Shown piece by piece: positions 54,201 to 63,999 of a DNA stretch of 64,000 bases. Position numbers and translations under genes: made by a program. The notes under the pieces were generated by a model. The model was not told where the DNA came from, ran no database searches, and saw only the letters and a list, made by a program, of their open reading frames with translations. Every line of letters begins with the position of its first letter. Position 1 is the stretch's first letter. Source of the DNA: Caballeronia zhejiangensis (GTDB lineage Bacteria > Pseudomonadota > Gammaproteobacteria > Burkholderiales > Burkholderiaceae); NCBI RefSeq assembly GCF_000698575.1, contig NZ_JFHD01000003.1, positions 372,001 through 436,000 of the forward strand, in the 5' to 3' direction.

Positions 54201-56261
54201 GACGCAATGGCGCGCGAACGATCCGTGATCGACGATCACGCCCTTGGGCTTGCCCGTCGAACCCGATGTGTAGATCGCATACGCCGCTTGCTCCGCGACG
54301 ACATCGGGCAGTGCGATGCGCGATGTTGCATCGTCGGCGTAGAGGGTTTCATCGTCGAGAAGCAGGACGCGTGCGCTCGCTGGAAGGGGCAACGCATCGA
54401 TGCTCGCGCGCTCGGTGATGATGTGCTCGATGCGCGCATCGTCGAGAATCTGCGCGAGACGTTCACGCGGATGACTTGGATCGAGCGGCACGAATGCGCC
54501 GCCCGACTTGAGCGCCGCGATCAGGCCGACGAGCAGATCGACCGAACGGCTCAACGCGACGCCCACGCGCATTTCAGCGCGCACGCCCGCATCGATGAGA
54601 CGCTGCGCGATGCGCGTCGCGCGTGCATCCACTTCGCTGCGCGTGAAGGCGCGCTCCATATCCGCGACGCCGCGCGCATCCGGTCGCGCACGCGCATGGC
54701 GTGCGATACGTTCATGCACCGAGACGAATTCGGGCGCATGTTCAGGCGCATGGCGATTCCATGCGTCGAGCTGCATGCGTTCGTCTTGCGGCAACCATTG
54801 CAGATCGCCGACGAGCGTTGGCGGTGCGTCGAGTGCATTGCTCAACAACTCGACGAAGCGGCGCGCGAGGCGTTCAATGGCATCGGCTTCGAAGAGATCG
54901 AGCGCGTAGACGAAAGCGGCCGCAAGCGATCCGTCCGCGCGTTCCTCGAAGTTCGCGGTCAGATCGAACTTCGCGAACGGCGCGCCCGAAGGCAATTCGG
55001 TCACGCGCACATCGGCGAACGAAGGCAACATGCGGCGCGCGCCATATGCCGCCATGACCTGAAACAACGGATGATGACTCGCACTGCGCACGACGCCGAG
55101 CGCTTCCACGACCTGCTCGAACGGCACATCCTGATGCGACTGCGCATCGACGAGCGCGGCTTGCGTTGTATCGACGAGCATCGAGAACGACTGCGTTGCA
55201 TCGACGCGCGAAGCGAGCGTCAGCGTGTTGACGAAGAAGCCGACCAGTCCTGCCGTTTCAGCACGCTCGCGGTTCGCCGCGGGCACGCCGATTTGTATAT
55301 GCGCCTCGCCCGATGCGCGCGCGAAGAGCGCGCTCAACGCGGCGAGCAAAACGGCGAAAGGCGTCGCGCGATATTCGCTTGCGATGACGCGCAATCGCGC
55401 CGCAAGCGCTGCATCGAGCGTGAAAAGATGGCGCGCACCGCGCGCGCTGCGCTCGCCGGGACGCGCTGCCGCGCCGGGCAGCATCAATATGTCGCGCGAT
55501 GGATCGAGCCGTGCGCGCCAGAAGTCCAGTTGACGTTCGCGCTCGCCCGCATCGAGCCAGCGACGCTGCCAAAGCGCGAAATCCGCGTATTGAATCGGCA
55601 ACGGCCCGACTGACACCGCTTCGCCGCACGCATACGCGCGATAGAACGAAGCAAGCTCGGCAAGCGCGATATCGGCGGACCACCCGTCCGACACGATGTG
55701 ATGCGTCGTCAGAGAAAGCCAGTGCGTGTTCGCATCGAGTCTGATCAGATGCGCGCGCACGAGCGGGGCGTGAGCGAGATCGAAGGGACGCGATTCATCC
55801 GTGAGCGCGAGCGCCGTGGCGCGTGCCTCACGCTCGGCGACCGGAAGATGCTCGAGATTCACCGAATTCCACGGACAGCGCATGGGCGCGTGCACGGTTT
55901 GCAGCACGCCGTCCGCGCCCTCGCTGAACGTCGTACGCAGCGCTTCGTGACGCGCGATCAACGCATCGCATGAAAGGCGCAGCGCATTCGCATCGAGTGC
56001 GCCATCGAGCTGAAGGCGCTCGGTGATGTGATACGCCGCGGGCTCGTCGATCATGCGCGCATGCAGCCACAGACGCGTCTGCGCGAACGATGCCGGCACG
56101 CTCGCTTCGCACGCATCGCCTCGCGTGCGCGGCGGAATCGGCAGCGTACGAAAGTCGATGCCTGCATCGGCGAGTCGCGCGACGAACACCTTGCGCTGCG
56201 CATCGGGCAACTGCGCGAAGCGCGTCGCGAGCGAAAGCAGATCGGGTTTGGCCTGCGTCAT
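51300..56261 (-). CDS. orbJ: Siderophore nonribosomal peptide synthetase, C-A-T-C-T (OrbJ-type)
   Basis: A 1653-residue NRPS. Condensation 1 (about 40-490; THHIVSDGW), adenylation (520-1020; YTSGSTGKPKGV, YGPTETV, YRTGDLV, NSKVDR), carrier 1 (DHFFELGGHSL, near 1070), condensation 2 (1130-1560; VHHIVSDGT) and a final carrier (DDLFAAGATSF, near 1605). No thioesterase. The specificity residues read D-G-E-T-T-G-G-I-T, which I cannot match to a fixed code; by colinearity it should load N5-formyl-N5-hydroxyornithine. In ornibactin the last condensation domain releases the chain onto putrescine. ATG 56261 has GAGG six bases upstream and lies 25 bases after orbI. Confidence 0.93.
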   Translation of the reverse strand: MTQAKPDLLSLATRFAQLPDAQRKVFVARLADAGIDFRTLPIPPRTRGDACEASVPASFAQTRLWLHARMIDEPAAYHITERLQLDGALDANALRLSCDALIARHEALRTTFSEGADGVLQTVHAPMRCPWNSVNLEHLPVAEREARATALALTDESRPFDLAHAPLVRAHLIRLDANTHWLSLTTHHIVSDGWSADIALAELASFYRAYACGEAVSVGPLPIQYADFALWQRRWLDAGERERQLDFWRARLDPSRDILMLPGAAARPGERSARGARHLFTLDAALAARLRVIASEYRATPFAVLLAALSALFARASGEAHIQIGVPAANRERAETAGLVGFFVNTLTLASRVDATQSFSMLVDTTQAALVDAQSHQDVPFEQVVEALGVVRSASHHPLFQVMAAYGARRMLPSFADVRVTELPSGAPFAKFDLTANFEERADGSLAAAFVYALDLFEADAIERLARRFVELLSNALDAPPTLVGDLQWLPQDERMQLDAWNRHAPEHAPEFVSVHERIARHARARPDARGVADMERAFTRSEVDARATRIAQRLIDAGVRAEMRVGVALSRSVDLLVGLIAALKSGGAFVPLDPSHPRERLAQILDDARIEHIITERASIDALPLPASARVLLLDDETLYADDATSRIALPDVVAEQAAYAIYTSGSTGKPKGVIVDHGSFARHCVAIAQRYGATERDTFMLFQSVNFDGAHEGWFSQYISGAGVAITTDTLWPPALICKLMRKEGVTMTYVPPGCATQLAEWALVHGAPPTLKSITVGGEATSREAFALMRRAFPNARIVNGYGPTETVITPMLWMFNPGDDPAKLADCAYLPIGTLVGARTAHVLDERLNRLPVGVIGELYLGGDGVGVARGYLDRPALTAERFVPDPYGEPGARLYRTGDLVRRRADGVFDFIGRVDHQVKLRGLRIELGEIEAQLAAHDDVREACAVVRGKGAHAALVAYVELKADARERAALGRAADAAELDAHLRRTLPDYMVPAHIVVLDALPRNANSKVDRAVLPEPPKKERIHEAPAAGTEAALAKIWRDVLDVERVGRGDHFFELGGHSLAAVRVVTRIAEMLGRDVPVRALFETPVLSQYAKRVLQAGLCEGASDAGQSVFEADEHGVWPLSAAQLGLWFLWRAQPKSAAYNIPVALRLHGSLDSDALREALAQAAARHPALRTRLVERDGALPGQRIVPMWRFELPVIDVAGSIDEAKRITDEDALTPFDLASAKQLWRARLVRLADDDHVLSLVVHHIVSDGTSIDLWLDDIRATYVALRKGASVAKRASNALVLPSSATGARLAYWRDALKDLTAIALPAPSAGRIENPQWLASRIGFDLDDALIERARALAVECHATLPMLLHAALNAALHRVTGVRDQPVGVLASTRESTGDSARDALGLFINAVVVRTRMTHDDTPATLLATVRDAALAAYAHADVPFADVVSALNAQRSGAGNPLFQVMFNYLRPAAMATRDWAGLAIEGFDDVRHRVVFDLELDVTEYPDGRVSCAFSYANERVAGAFVETLVTRFLATVELFAHAPHEVFDSCDAAFEGTEGLAASMASDEETDEARALASLWSELFDGQTPALHDDLFAAGATSFAVVRFVDAARKAGFDIVIHDVFATPHFAGLGATLARRVSLASINDI

Positions 56262-56286
56262 GCGTGTCCTCTTTGACTTGCGGTTT

Positions 56287-59200
56287 TCATTGCGTCTCCA
56301 GTTCATCGAGCAAGGCATCGATGACGCTCGCGGCGTCATGCGCGCCGCCCTTTTCATCGCGTGAAGCCAGCGCGGCGTCGATCGCGGCGGCGCAGCGCGC
56401 AAGCGTGCGTTCATCGAACAGCGTGCGCAGCGGCAACGTGAGCGACCAGTGCAGATTGGCCTGAGCGTTCGCTTGCGTCGCGAGCAGCGAGTGGCCGCCG
56501 AGCGTGAAGAAATCGTCGTCGCGGCCGATGGCCTCCACTCGCAGCACGCGCTGCCAGATTGCGGCGAGTTCGCGTTCCGTCTGCGTTCGCGCCGCCGTCA
56601 CGATGCGTTGCGTTCGCGCCGGGGCCGGCAGCGCGTTGCGGTCGCATTTGCCATTCGGCGTGACCGGCAACGCGTCGAGTGCCATCACACGCGCGGGCAC
56701 CATGTACGCAGGTAGTTGCGAACGCAACGAATTCAGCACGGCGCTTTCATCGAAGGTCTCGGATGCCGCGCATGAGACGTAGCCGATCAACTGCTCGTCG
56801 CGCACGATCACGACCGCATCGCGCACATCCGGCTCGGCGCGCAGCAGCGCTTCGATCTCGCCCGGCTCGATTCGTTGTCCGCGCAGCTTCACTTGCGTGT
56901 CGATGCGGCCGAGATAGTCGAGCGCGCCATCGTCGCGGCGGCGCGCAAGATCGCCCGTGCGATACAGTCGCGCGCCCGCGACGAACGGGTCGGGCACGAA
57001 GCGCTCCGCTGTCAGCGACGGCCGTCCGAGATAGCCGCGCGCGAGTCCCGCACCGCCGACATAGAGTTCGCCGATGCCGCCCGCGGCCACCGGATGAAGC
57101 GCTGCATCGAGCACATGCAGTTGCAGGTTCGCGATCGGATGACCGATAGGTACGGAAGCGGATTCGATATCGCCCGCGCTGCACGTCCAGTGCGATACGT
57201 CGATGGCGGCTTCGGTCGGACCATAGAGGTTGTAGAGCCGCGCGTTCGGCAAGAGCCTCGCGACGCGCGCGACGAGCTCGGGCGCAAGCGCTTCACCGCT
57301 CGCGACGATTCGCTCGATGCTCGCGCAGCGCTTCGCATCGCCGAACTCGTCGATATGCGCGACGAACGCCGCGAGCATCGACGGCACGAAATGCAGCGTG
57401 CTCACGCGATGCGCCTCAATGGCTGCGACGAGCCGCGCCGGATCGCGATGATCGCCGGGCGCGGCGATAGCGAGCTTCGCGCCCGTCGCGAGCGGCCATA
57501 CGAACTCCCATACGGAAACGTCGAAACCGAACGGCGTCTTGTGAAGCACGACGTCGTCGCGCGTCAGGCGATAGGCGTCCTGCATCCACGCAATACGGTT
57601 CGCCAGCGCGCCATGCGTGTTGCCCGCGCCTTTGGGCTTGCCGGTCGAGCCGGACGTGTAGATGAGATACGCGAGATGCGCGTCGGTGACGTCGATGGAC
57701 GCAGTGAGCGTCGCGTCGCCTTGCATGAGCGCATCGACATCGAACACGCGCGCCGTCGAAGCAACCGACTCCACGCGCGCACGCAAGTGCGTTTGCGTCA
57801 ACACGACAGCGGGTTTCGCATCGTCGAGCAGATAGGCGATGCGATCCGCCGGGTAATCCGGATCGATCGGCAGATACGCCGCGCCCGCCTTCAACACGCC
57901 GAACAGTGCAACGACCATGTCGAACGAACGCTCGACGCACAGCGCGACCACCGTGTCGTGCGCGACGCCCGCTGCAAGCAACGCAGCGGCAACGCGATTC
58001 GCGCGCTCGTTCAACTGCGCATACGTGATGCGATTCACAATGCCGTCGACCGCGATCATCTCAAGCGCGATGGCATCGGGCGCGGCGTTCGCCATGCGTT
58101 CGAATTGCCGATGCAGTGGCAGGCTTTCGATATCGCTCCATGCGCGCGCTGTCGCATTGAAACGCGCGACGTCATCCGCGAGCGCGATCGTGCCGAGCGG
58201 CACATCGGGGTTCGTCGCAAATGCGTCGAGACATGTGGATAGCGCGCGATGCAGTGCCGCCACACGCGATTCATCCAGACGCGCCGCGTCGTATCCATAG
58301 TCGATGACGATAGCTTCGCCCGCCTCCACGACGAGCGTCAACGCGAAGTCGGTCGCTTCGATGTTGCGCAACGCGCGCATTTTTAGCGCGCGTTCGTCGC
58401 GGCCGGCCCATGCTTCATCGACGGGATAGTTCTCGAATACGACGAGCGTGTCGAACAACGCACCGCCGCCTTGACCTGCCCAGCGTTGAATATCCGCGAG
58501 CGGCGTGTGAGCGTGTTCGTGGGCTGCGGCGTTATCCGCTTGCAATTCGCGCAGCCATGCGGACGCGGCGCGTTGCGGCAGCGGCTCGGCGATCACCGGC
58601 AACGTGTTGATGAAGAGTCCCAGTACGCCGTCGATATCGGCGAGGGAGTCCGGGCGGCCTGCGACCGTCGCGCCGTACGCCACGCTCGCCTTATGCGTCA
58701 TGCGCTGCAACACGAGCGCCCACGCGCCTTGCACGAGCGTGTTGAGCGTCACGCGCAGACGGCGCGCGGCGTCGGTGAGACGCGCGGTCATCGCAGGGTC
58801 GAGCGACGCGCGCCACGAGCGATGATCGTCGAGTGTCGGCGCCTTGCTCGCTTCGCGCTGCGCGATGCGCGTCGGTTCGCCGAGGCGTGCGAGACGGTCG
58901 GTCCAGAACGCTTGGTCGGCTTGCGCATCGCGTGTCGCGAGCCATTCGATGAAGTCGCGATAACGCGCCTTCGCGTGCGCGACGAACGGCTGCGCGCGCG
59001 GCGGCTCGATGTAGTCGCGCAGGACATCCGCAAACATGCGGGCCGTGCTCCAGCCATCGAGCAGCAGATGATGACGCGTCCACACGATGCGCCATTCATC
59101 GTCGGTGACGCGAATCAGCGTGACGCGCATCAGGGGCGGCGCGGCAAGATCGAAGCCGCGCGCGCGATCGTCGGCGAGCCACGTTTCGAAGGCGGCCGAT

Positions 59201-62200
59201 GCATCGCTACGTTCGCGCCAGTCGATCACATCGAAAGGCAAGCGCGCCTGGCGATGCACGATCTGCATCGGTGCGGCTTCATCGGCGGTAAAGCCTGTGC
59301 GCAGGATGTCGTGACGCGGCACGGAAGCCTCGAAGGCCGCGCGCAGGCGGTCTACATCGGGAGCGATCAACGTTGCGGCAAACTGATTCACATACGTCGA
59401 CTGCCCAGGCGCGAACAGCGAGTGGAACAGGATGCCCTGCTGCATCGGCGAGAGGGGATAGATATCGGCGATGCTGCGCAGATCCACAGGCAGGCGTTCG
59501 AGCGCCGCTTGCGTCAAACCGCCGTCGCGGGCGAGCGGGAAATCGCCCGGCGTCGCGCCTGCGCCTTTCATCGCGATGCGCCCGGCGCATGCAGCGACGA
59601 TATCGGCGAGCGTGCCCTCGAATCGCTGCGCAAGCGCCTCGATCGTCGCGCGTTCGAATTGCGTCGCGCCGTAGACCCAATGCAGCCTGAGCGTGCGCTC
59701 CGCTCCATCGGCGACATAAGCGTGAATCGCGAGCGCGTTGCCGAGCGGACCGGAAGGATCGCGCTCGCAACCCGCGCCGCCGAAGCGCGGCGTGAACGCT
59801 GCGTCGCGCGAATCGAGCGAATCGAACTGACCGAGGTAGTTGAAGGTCACGCGCGGCCGCGGCAATGCTTCGAGCGAAGCGCGCGTCGCATCGTCGCCAA
59901 AATGGCGCAGCACGCCGAAGCCGAGACCTTTGTTCGGCACTGCGCGCAGCGTGTCTTTCGCGGCTGCGAGCGTTTCGATCGGCGATGCCTGCACCGGAAT
60001 CGAAACCGGATAGTGACTCGTCAGCCATCCGAGCGTGCGGCTTGCGTCGATATCGTCGAAGAGCGGTTCGCGGCCATGTCCTTCCAGCTCCATGCGGCAC
60101 GTCGCGCCGGTCGCATGAGCAAGCGCCGCGATCAGCAGTTCGATCGTCTGCGTGCGATAGGCGAGGTTGGCATCGGCGAGCACGGCACGCGTGAGATCGA
60201 CTTCGAGCGTCTGTTCGATGACCGCGGCGTCTGCGTTCGTTGCCTTCGCTTGCGGATGATCGAGACGCAGGTCATCGCCCGCAGCGAGTGTGGTGATCCA
60301 GTATTTCGCCTCGTCTGCGAAGGGAGAGTGTGTGTCACGCGCGGCTGCCGCAAGGCGCGCGGCCCATTGCGACGCCGTCGCGCCGGTACGCGCAAGACTC
60401 GCGGTGCCGCGCGACTGCGCCGCTTGATATGCGCTCGACAGATCGTCGAGCAGGATGCGCCACGACACGCCATCGACGATCAGATGATGAATTGCCAGAT
60501 AGAGCTTCGTGCGTCCGTCCGCAAGCGATGCAACGAGCGCGCATGCGAGCGGCCCGTGCGAAATGTCGAGCGTGCGCTGAATCGCATCGAACTGCGCAAG
60601 CGCATCCGTTTCATCGTTCGCGGCGACGGCTGCGAGCGGCAGCGTATCGAATGCCTTCGATGCCTGCACGATGCGCCATGCGTTAGTCGTGCCATCGCGC
60701 TCGAAGCGTTGCCTGAAGATAGCGTGATGCGTAAGCAGCGCATCCAACGCGCGCGCAAAGGCGTCGAGATCGAACGATGCATTCGCGTCGAATTCCACCG
60801 ATTGATTCCAATGCCCGCGCTGCGGAATGTCGAGTGCGAAGAAGCGCAATTGCGCGGGCGTCAACGCTGCGCTTCCATCCGCCTGTTTCGTCGCGACGAC
60901 AGGCGCTTTCGCTTCGTTCGTGTCGACAGGCTTCGCGACTAGCGCGAGTTGCGCGACTGTCGCGTTATCGAAAACCTGTTTCGGCGTGACGCGAAGGCCT
61001 CGCTTGCGCAGACGCGCGATTACTTGCAGCACGAGAATCGAATCGCCGCCAAGCTCGAAGAAGTTGTCATCGCGCCCGACGTGCTTCGCCTTCAACACGT
61101 CCTGCCATACCGAGGCGATGGCTTCCTCGGTGTCGCCGCGCGGCGTATCGCTCGTTACGACGGATTCGACCGGCTTCGATGCGATGCTGCGCAATGCTGC
61201 ACGATCGATCTTGCCGTTGGCGGTCATCGGCAACGCGCGGAGCATGACGATCGTCGCGGGCACCATGTAGTCGGGCAGGCGCGCGCCGAGCGCATCGCGC
61301 AACGTCGAATCGTCTTGCGCGGAACCGGTCACGAACGAGACAAGCTGAAGACGCCCATCGCGATCGACGGGCAATGTTTCGGCCTGAGCCACGCCTTCGA
61401 TCGCGCGCAATGCCGCGCTCACTTCGCCCGGCTCGACACGATAGCCGCGAATTTTCACCTGATCGTCGAGACGGCCGAGGAAGGCGATACGTCCATCCGC
61501 GAGCAGACGAACGCGATCGCCGGTCCGATAAAGGCGTTCGCCGCGCACGAACGGATGCGGCATGAAGCGCTCCGCTGTCGCCGCGGCGCGTCCGAGATAA
61601 CCGCGCGCAACGCCCGGCCCGCCGATATGCAACTCGCCGATGCCGCCCGGCGGCACGCACGCGCCGGATGTATCGAGAACATAAGCCTCGGCATTGGGCA
61701 TTGGGCGTCCGAGCGGCACGCTCTGCGCATTGCGTTCATCGTCGGCGAATGCAGACGCTTCGCACGCAATGGCGCCGACAGTCGCTTCCGTCGGACCATA
61801 GTGATTGATGACGCGGCACGAAGGCTTCAACGCCTTCACGCGATCGACCAGCGCCCACGGCAACGACTCGCCGCCCGTCACGAGCGCATGCGACGGCAAC
61901 ACATCGGCAGGATGCTGCGCTTCGAGCAGCGCGTGCAGATGACTCGGCACGATCTTCAGCACGCCCACTTCGCGCACGCGCATTTCTGCGGCAAAGCGAT
62001 CCGGATCGAACGCGCATCGAGCAGGCAACAGATGCAGCGTGCGTCCCGAACACAATGCGCCGAAGAGCGTCGTATGACCGAGATCGGCGGCGACCGTCGA
62101 GACCATCGCCATCGATGCGCCAGGCGCGAACGCGAGTTCATCGAGCATGCCTTGCACGTAGTCGGCGAGCGCGCGATGCGGCACCGCTACGCCCTTCGGC

Positions 62201-63999
62201 GTGCCCGTCGAGCCCGACGTGAAGATGACATAAGCGGTCTGCGCAGGCGCAAGCTGCACGCGCTGCACGGCGGCATTCGCGAGCGATGCATCGTGCGCGA
62301 GCGTATCGACATCGAGCAGTTGAGCATTGCCGAGCGCGCGCGGCGCGTTGTCGTCGTTCATCGCGACGAGCGCGAAACGCGCGCCGCATGCGTCGATCGC
62401 GGCATCGATGCGCGCGTGCGGCATCGACGGATCGAGCGGCACCGCATAAGCACCCGACTTCATCGCGCCGATCAACGCAACGACGAAGCGCACCGAACGT
62501 TCGATGCACACCGCGACCGCCTGCTCCGCCTTCGCGCCTTTATGACGCAACGCGAGCGCGATGCGGTTCGATGCGTCGTCGAGTTCGGCGTAACTGATCT
62601 GCGTATGCGCGTCCGCAAGCGCGATGCGATGAGGCGTCGCGCTCGCGTGATGCGCGATCAACGCGAGGATATCGTCGGCTTCGAAGTTCAGTGCGCGGCC
62701 TCGTTGCACGTCGCGCTGGGGCATGCAATCGAGCGATGCGATCGGGCGCGACGGATCGCGCACCGCATCCGCGACGAGCGTCGCGAAGCTCGCAAGCCAT
62801 GCGCGCGCGGTGGCTTCATCGATGCAATCGCACGCGTAAGCCGCGACGAGTTCGATGCCGCGAACATCGTCGGTGAGGTCGAGCGCGAAATCGAAACGCG
62901 CCGCGAGATCGGGGCCGGGCGTTGCAATCGCCGATGCGTTCGGCAACGCCGATGTCAACGCTGCATCGAACTGCTGCGCGAGCTTCACGCGCAGCCACTC
63001 GTCGCCACGCGCGACGGGCGGCTTCACTGCATCGAGCACGCGATCGAACGGCACGTCCTGATGCGCGAACGCATCGAGCGCATGAATGCGCGTCGCTTCC
63101 ATCAGATCGGAAAACGTTTGAGCCGCATCGACGCGCGCACGCAACGCCAGCGTGTTCAGGCACAGGCCGATGAGCGCCGCCGTCTCGGGACGCTGCCGAT
63201 GCGCGACCGGCGTCGCAACAACGAAATCGTTTGCGCCCGTAAGCCGATGAAGCCACGCGTCGAACGCGCTCAGCAACACGACGAACGGCGACGCGTGCTT
63301 CGTGCGTGCAAGCTGACGCAATGCGTTCGACGTATCGGCGGACAAGCGCAACGTTACGCGTTGCCCGCGATGATCGCGTTCGGCTGGACGCGCGCGATCC
63401 AAAGGAAGCGCGAGCGGTTCAGGCGCGGCATCGAGCGCCTTGCGCCAGAAGCGAAGCTGACGCGCGCCCTCTTCACCCGCGACGAGTTCGCGCTGCCACT
63501 GCGCGTAATCCGCGTATTGAATCGGCAACGCGGCAAGCGAAGGCGTTTGGCCTTGCGCGTACGCGCTATAAACATGCGCGAGTTCATCGAAGACGATGCG
63601 CGAGCTATAGCCATCCGTGATCGCGTGGTGCGCCGCCAGCATCAGCCGGTGCGATTCATCGCCGGACGATGCGAGCGTCGCGCGCAACAGCGGACCATTC
63701 GACAAGTCGAACGCTTCGCTCGCGTGACGTTCTTCATCAGCATTCGAACTGTGATTCACACGCTGAATCGTCACCGGCAAGGACTTGTGAATGCGCTGCA
63801 TGACGACGCCGTCTTCGTTCTCGACGAGCGTCGTGCGCCATGCCTCGTGGCGTTCGATCAAATGATCCAGCGCGCGTTGCAATGCGTTTGCATCCAGCCT
63901 GCCGCTGATGTCCCAACGACCCGCGACGTGATACGCCGCGCCCGCGTCGCGCGTTTGCGCGAGCACCCAGAAGCGCTGCTGCGCGAACGATGCCGCGCG
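56287..63999 (-). CDS. orbI: Siderophore nonribosomal peptide synthetase, C-A-T-E-C-A-T visible (OrbI-type, 5' end outside)
   Basis: At least 2570 residues; the frame is open at the right edge, beginning inside a condensation domain (SFAQQRFW, HHAITDG). By position: C 64000-62700; A1 62650-61150; carrier 61130-60920 (FFELGGDSI, the GGDS form that precedes epimerases); epimerisation domain 60880-59540 (HHLIVDGVSWRIL); C 59480-58150 (HHLLLDGWS); A2 58080-56600; carrier 56580-56350 (FFTLGGHSL). Specificity residues: A1 D-L-T-K-V-G-H-V-G fits aspartate, A2 D-V-W-H-V-S-L-I-D fits serine. This predicts D-(hydroxy)Asp then Ser, as in ornibactin and malleobactin. The first, ornithine-loading module lies beyond the window. 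Confidence 0.93.
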   Translation of the reverse strand, partial: RAASFAQQRFWVLAQTRDAGAAYHVAGRWDISGRLDANALQRALDHLIERHEAWRTTLVENEDGVVMQRIHKSLPVTIQRVNHSSNADEERHASEAFDLSNGPLLRATLASSGDESHRLMLAAHHAITDGYSSRIVFDELAHVYSAYAQGQTPSLAALPIQYADYAQWQRELVAGEEGARQLRFWRKALDAAPEPLALPLDRARPAERDHRGQRVTLRLSADTSNALRQLARTKHASPFVVLLSAFDAWLHRLTGANDFVVATPVAHRQRPETAALIGLCLNTLALRARVDAAQTFSDLMEATRIHALDAFAHQDVPFDRVLDAVKPPVARGDEWLRVKLAQQFDAALTSALPNASAIATPGPDLAARFDFALDLTDDVRGIELVAAYACDCIDEATARAWLASFATLVADAVRDPSRPIASLDCMPQRDVQRGRALNFEADDILALIAHHASATPHRIALADAHTQISYAELDDASNRIALALRHKGAKAEQAVAVCIERSVRFVVALIGAMKSGAYAVPLDPSMPHARIDAAIDACGARFALVAMNDDNAPRALGNAQLLDVDTLAHDASLANAAVQRVQLAPAQTAYVIFTSGSTGTPKGVAVPHRALADYVQGMLDELAFAPGASMAMVSTVAADLGHTTLFGALCSGRTLHLLPARCAFDPDRFAAEMRVREVGVLKIVPSHLHALLEAQHPADVLPSHALVTGGESLPWALVDRVKALKPSCRVINHYGPTEATVGAIACEASAFADDERNAQSVPLGRPMPNAEAYVLDTSGACVPPGGIGELHIGGPGVARGYLGRAAATAERFMPHPFVRGERLYRTGDRVRLLADGRIAFLGRLDDQVKIRGYRVEPGEVSAALRAIEGVAQAETLPVDRDGRLQLVSFVTGSAQDDSTLRDALGARLPDYMVPATIVMLRALPMTANGKIDRAALRSIASKPVESVVTSDTPRGDTEEAIASVWQDVLKAKHVGRDDNFFELGGDSILVLQVIARLRKRGLRVTPKQVFDNATVAQLALVAKPVDTNEAKAPVVATKQADGSAALTPAQLRFFALDIPQRGHWNQSVEFDANASFDLDAFARALDALLTHHAIFRQRFERDGTTNAWRIVQASKAFDTLPLAAVAANDETDALAQFDAIQRTLDISHGPLACALVASLADGRTKLYLAIHHLIVDGVSWRILLDDLSSAYQAAQSRGTASLARTGATASQWAARLAAAARDTHSPFADEAKYWITTLAAGDDLRLDHPQAKATNADAAVIEQTLEVDLTRAVLADANLAYRTQTIELLIAALAHATGATCRMELEGHGREPLFDDIDASRTLGWLTSHYPVSIPVQASPIETLAAAKDTLRAVPNKGLGFGVLRHFGDDATRASLEALPRPRVTFNYLGQFDSLDSRDAAFTPRFGGAGCERDPSGPLGNALAIHAYVADGAERTLRLHWVYGATQFERATIEALAQRFEGTLADIVAACAGRIAMKGAGATPGDFPLARDGGLTQAALERLPVDLRSIADIYPLSPMQQGILFHSLFAPGQSTYVNQFAATLIAPDVDRLRAAFEASVPRHDILRTGFTADEAAPMQIVHRQARLPFDVIDWRERSDASAAFETWLADDRARGFDLAAPPLMRVTLIRVTDDEWRIVWTRHHLLLDGWSTARMFADVLRDYIEPPRAQPFVAHAKARYRDFIEWLATRDAQADQAFWTDRLARLGEPTRIAQREASKAPTLDDHRSWRASLDPAMTARLTDAARRLRVTLNTLVQGAWALVLQRMTHKASVAYGATVAGRPDSLADIDGVLGLFINTLPVIAEPLPQRAASAWLRELQADNAAAHEHAHTPLADIQRWAGQGGGALFDTLVVFENYPVDEAWAGRDERALKMRALRNIEATDFALTLVVEAGEAIVIDYGYDAARLDESRVAALHRALSTCLDAFATNPDVPLGTIALADDVARFNATARAWSDIESLPLHRQFERMANAAPDAIALEMIAVDGIVNRITYAQLNERANRVAAALLAAGVAHDTVVALCVERSFDMVVALFGVLKAGAAYLPIDPDYPADRIAYLLDDAKPAVVLTQTHLRARVESVASTARVFDVDALMQGDATLTASIDVTDAHLAYLIYTSGSTGKPKGAGNTHGALANRIAWMQDAYRLTRDDVVLHKTPFGFDVSVWEFVWPLATGAKLAIAAPGDHRDPARLVAAIEAHRVSTLHFVPSMLAAFVAHIDEFGDAKRCASIERIVASGEALAPELVARVARLLPNARLYNLYGPTEAAIDVSHWTCSAGDIESASVPIGHPIANLQLHVLDAALHPVAAGGIGELYVGGAGLARGYLGRPSLTAERFVPDPFVAGARLYRTGDLARRRDDGALDYLGRIDTQVKLRGQRIEPGEIEALLRAEPDVRDAVVIVRDEQLIGYVSCAASETFDESAVLNSLRSQLPAYMVPARVMALDALPVTPNGKCDRNALPAPARTQRIVTAARTQTERELAAIWQRVLRVEAIGRDDDFFTLGGHSLLATQANAQANLHWSLTLPLRTLFDERTLARCAAAIDAALASRDEKGGAHDAASVIDALLDELETQ

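Noticed and set aside
58471..60942. An 823-codon plus-strand frame opposite the orbI-type NRPS, and similar long frames at 54123-55613 and 52851-54065
   Set aside because: Arg/Ala/His-rich antisense shadows of NRPS coding sequence, without protein-like patterns.
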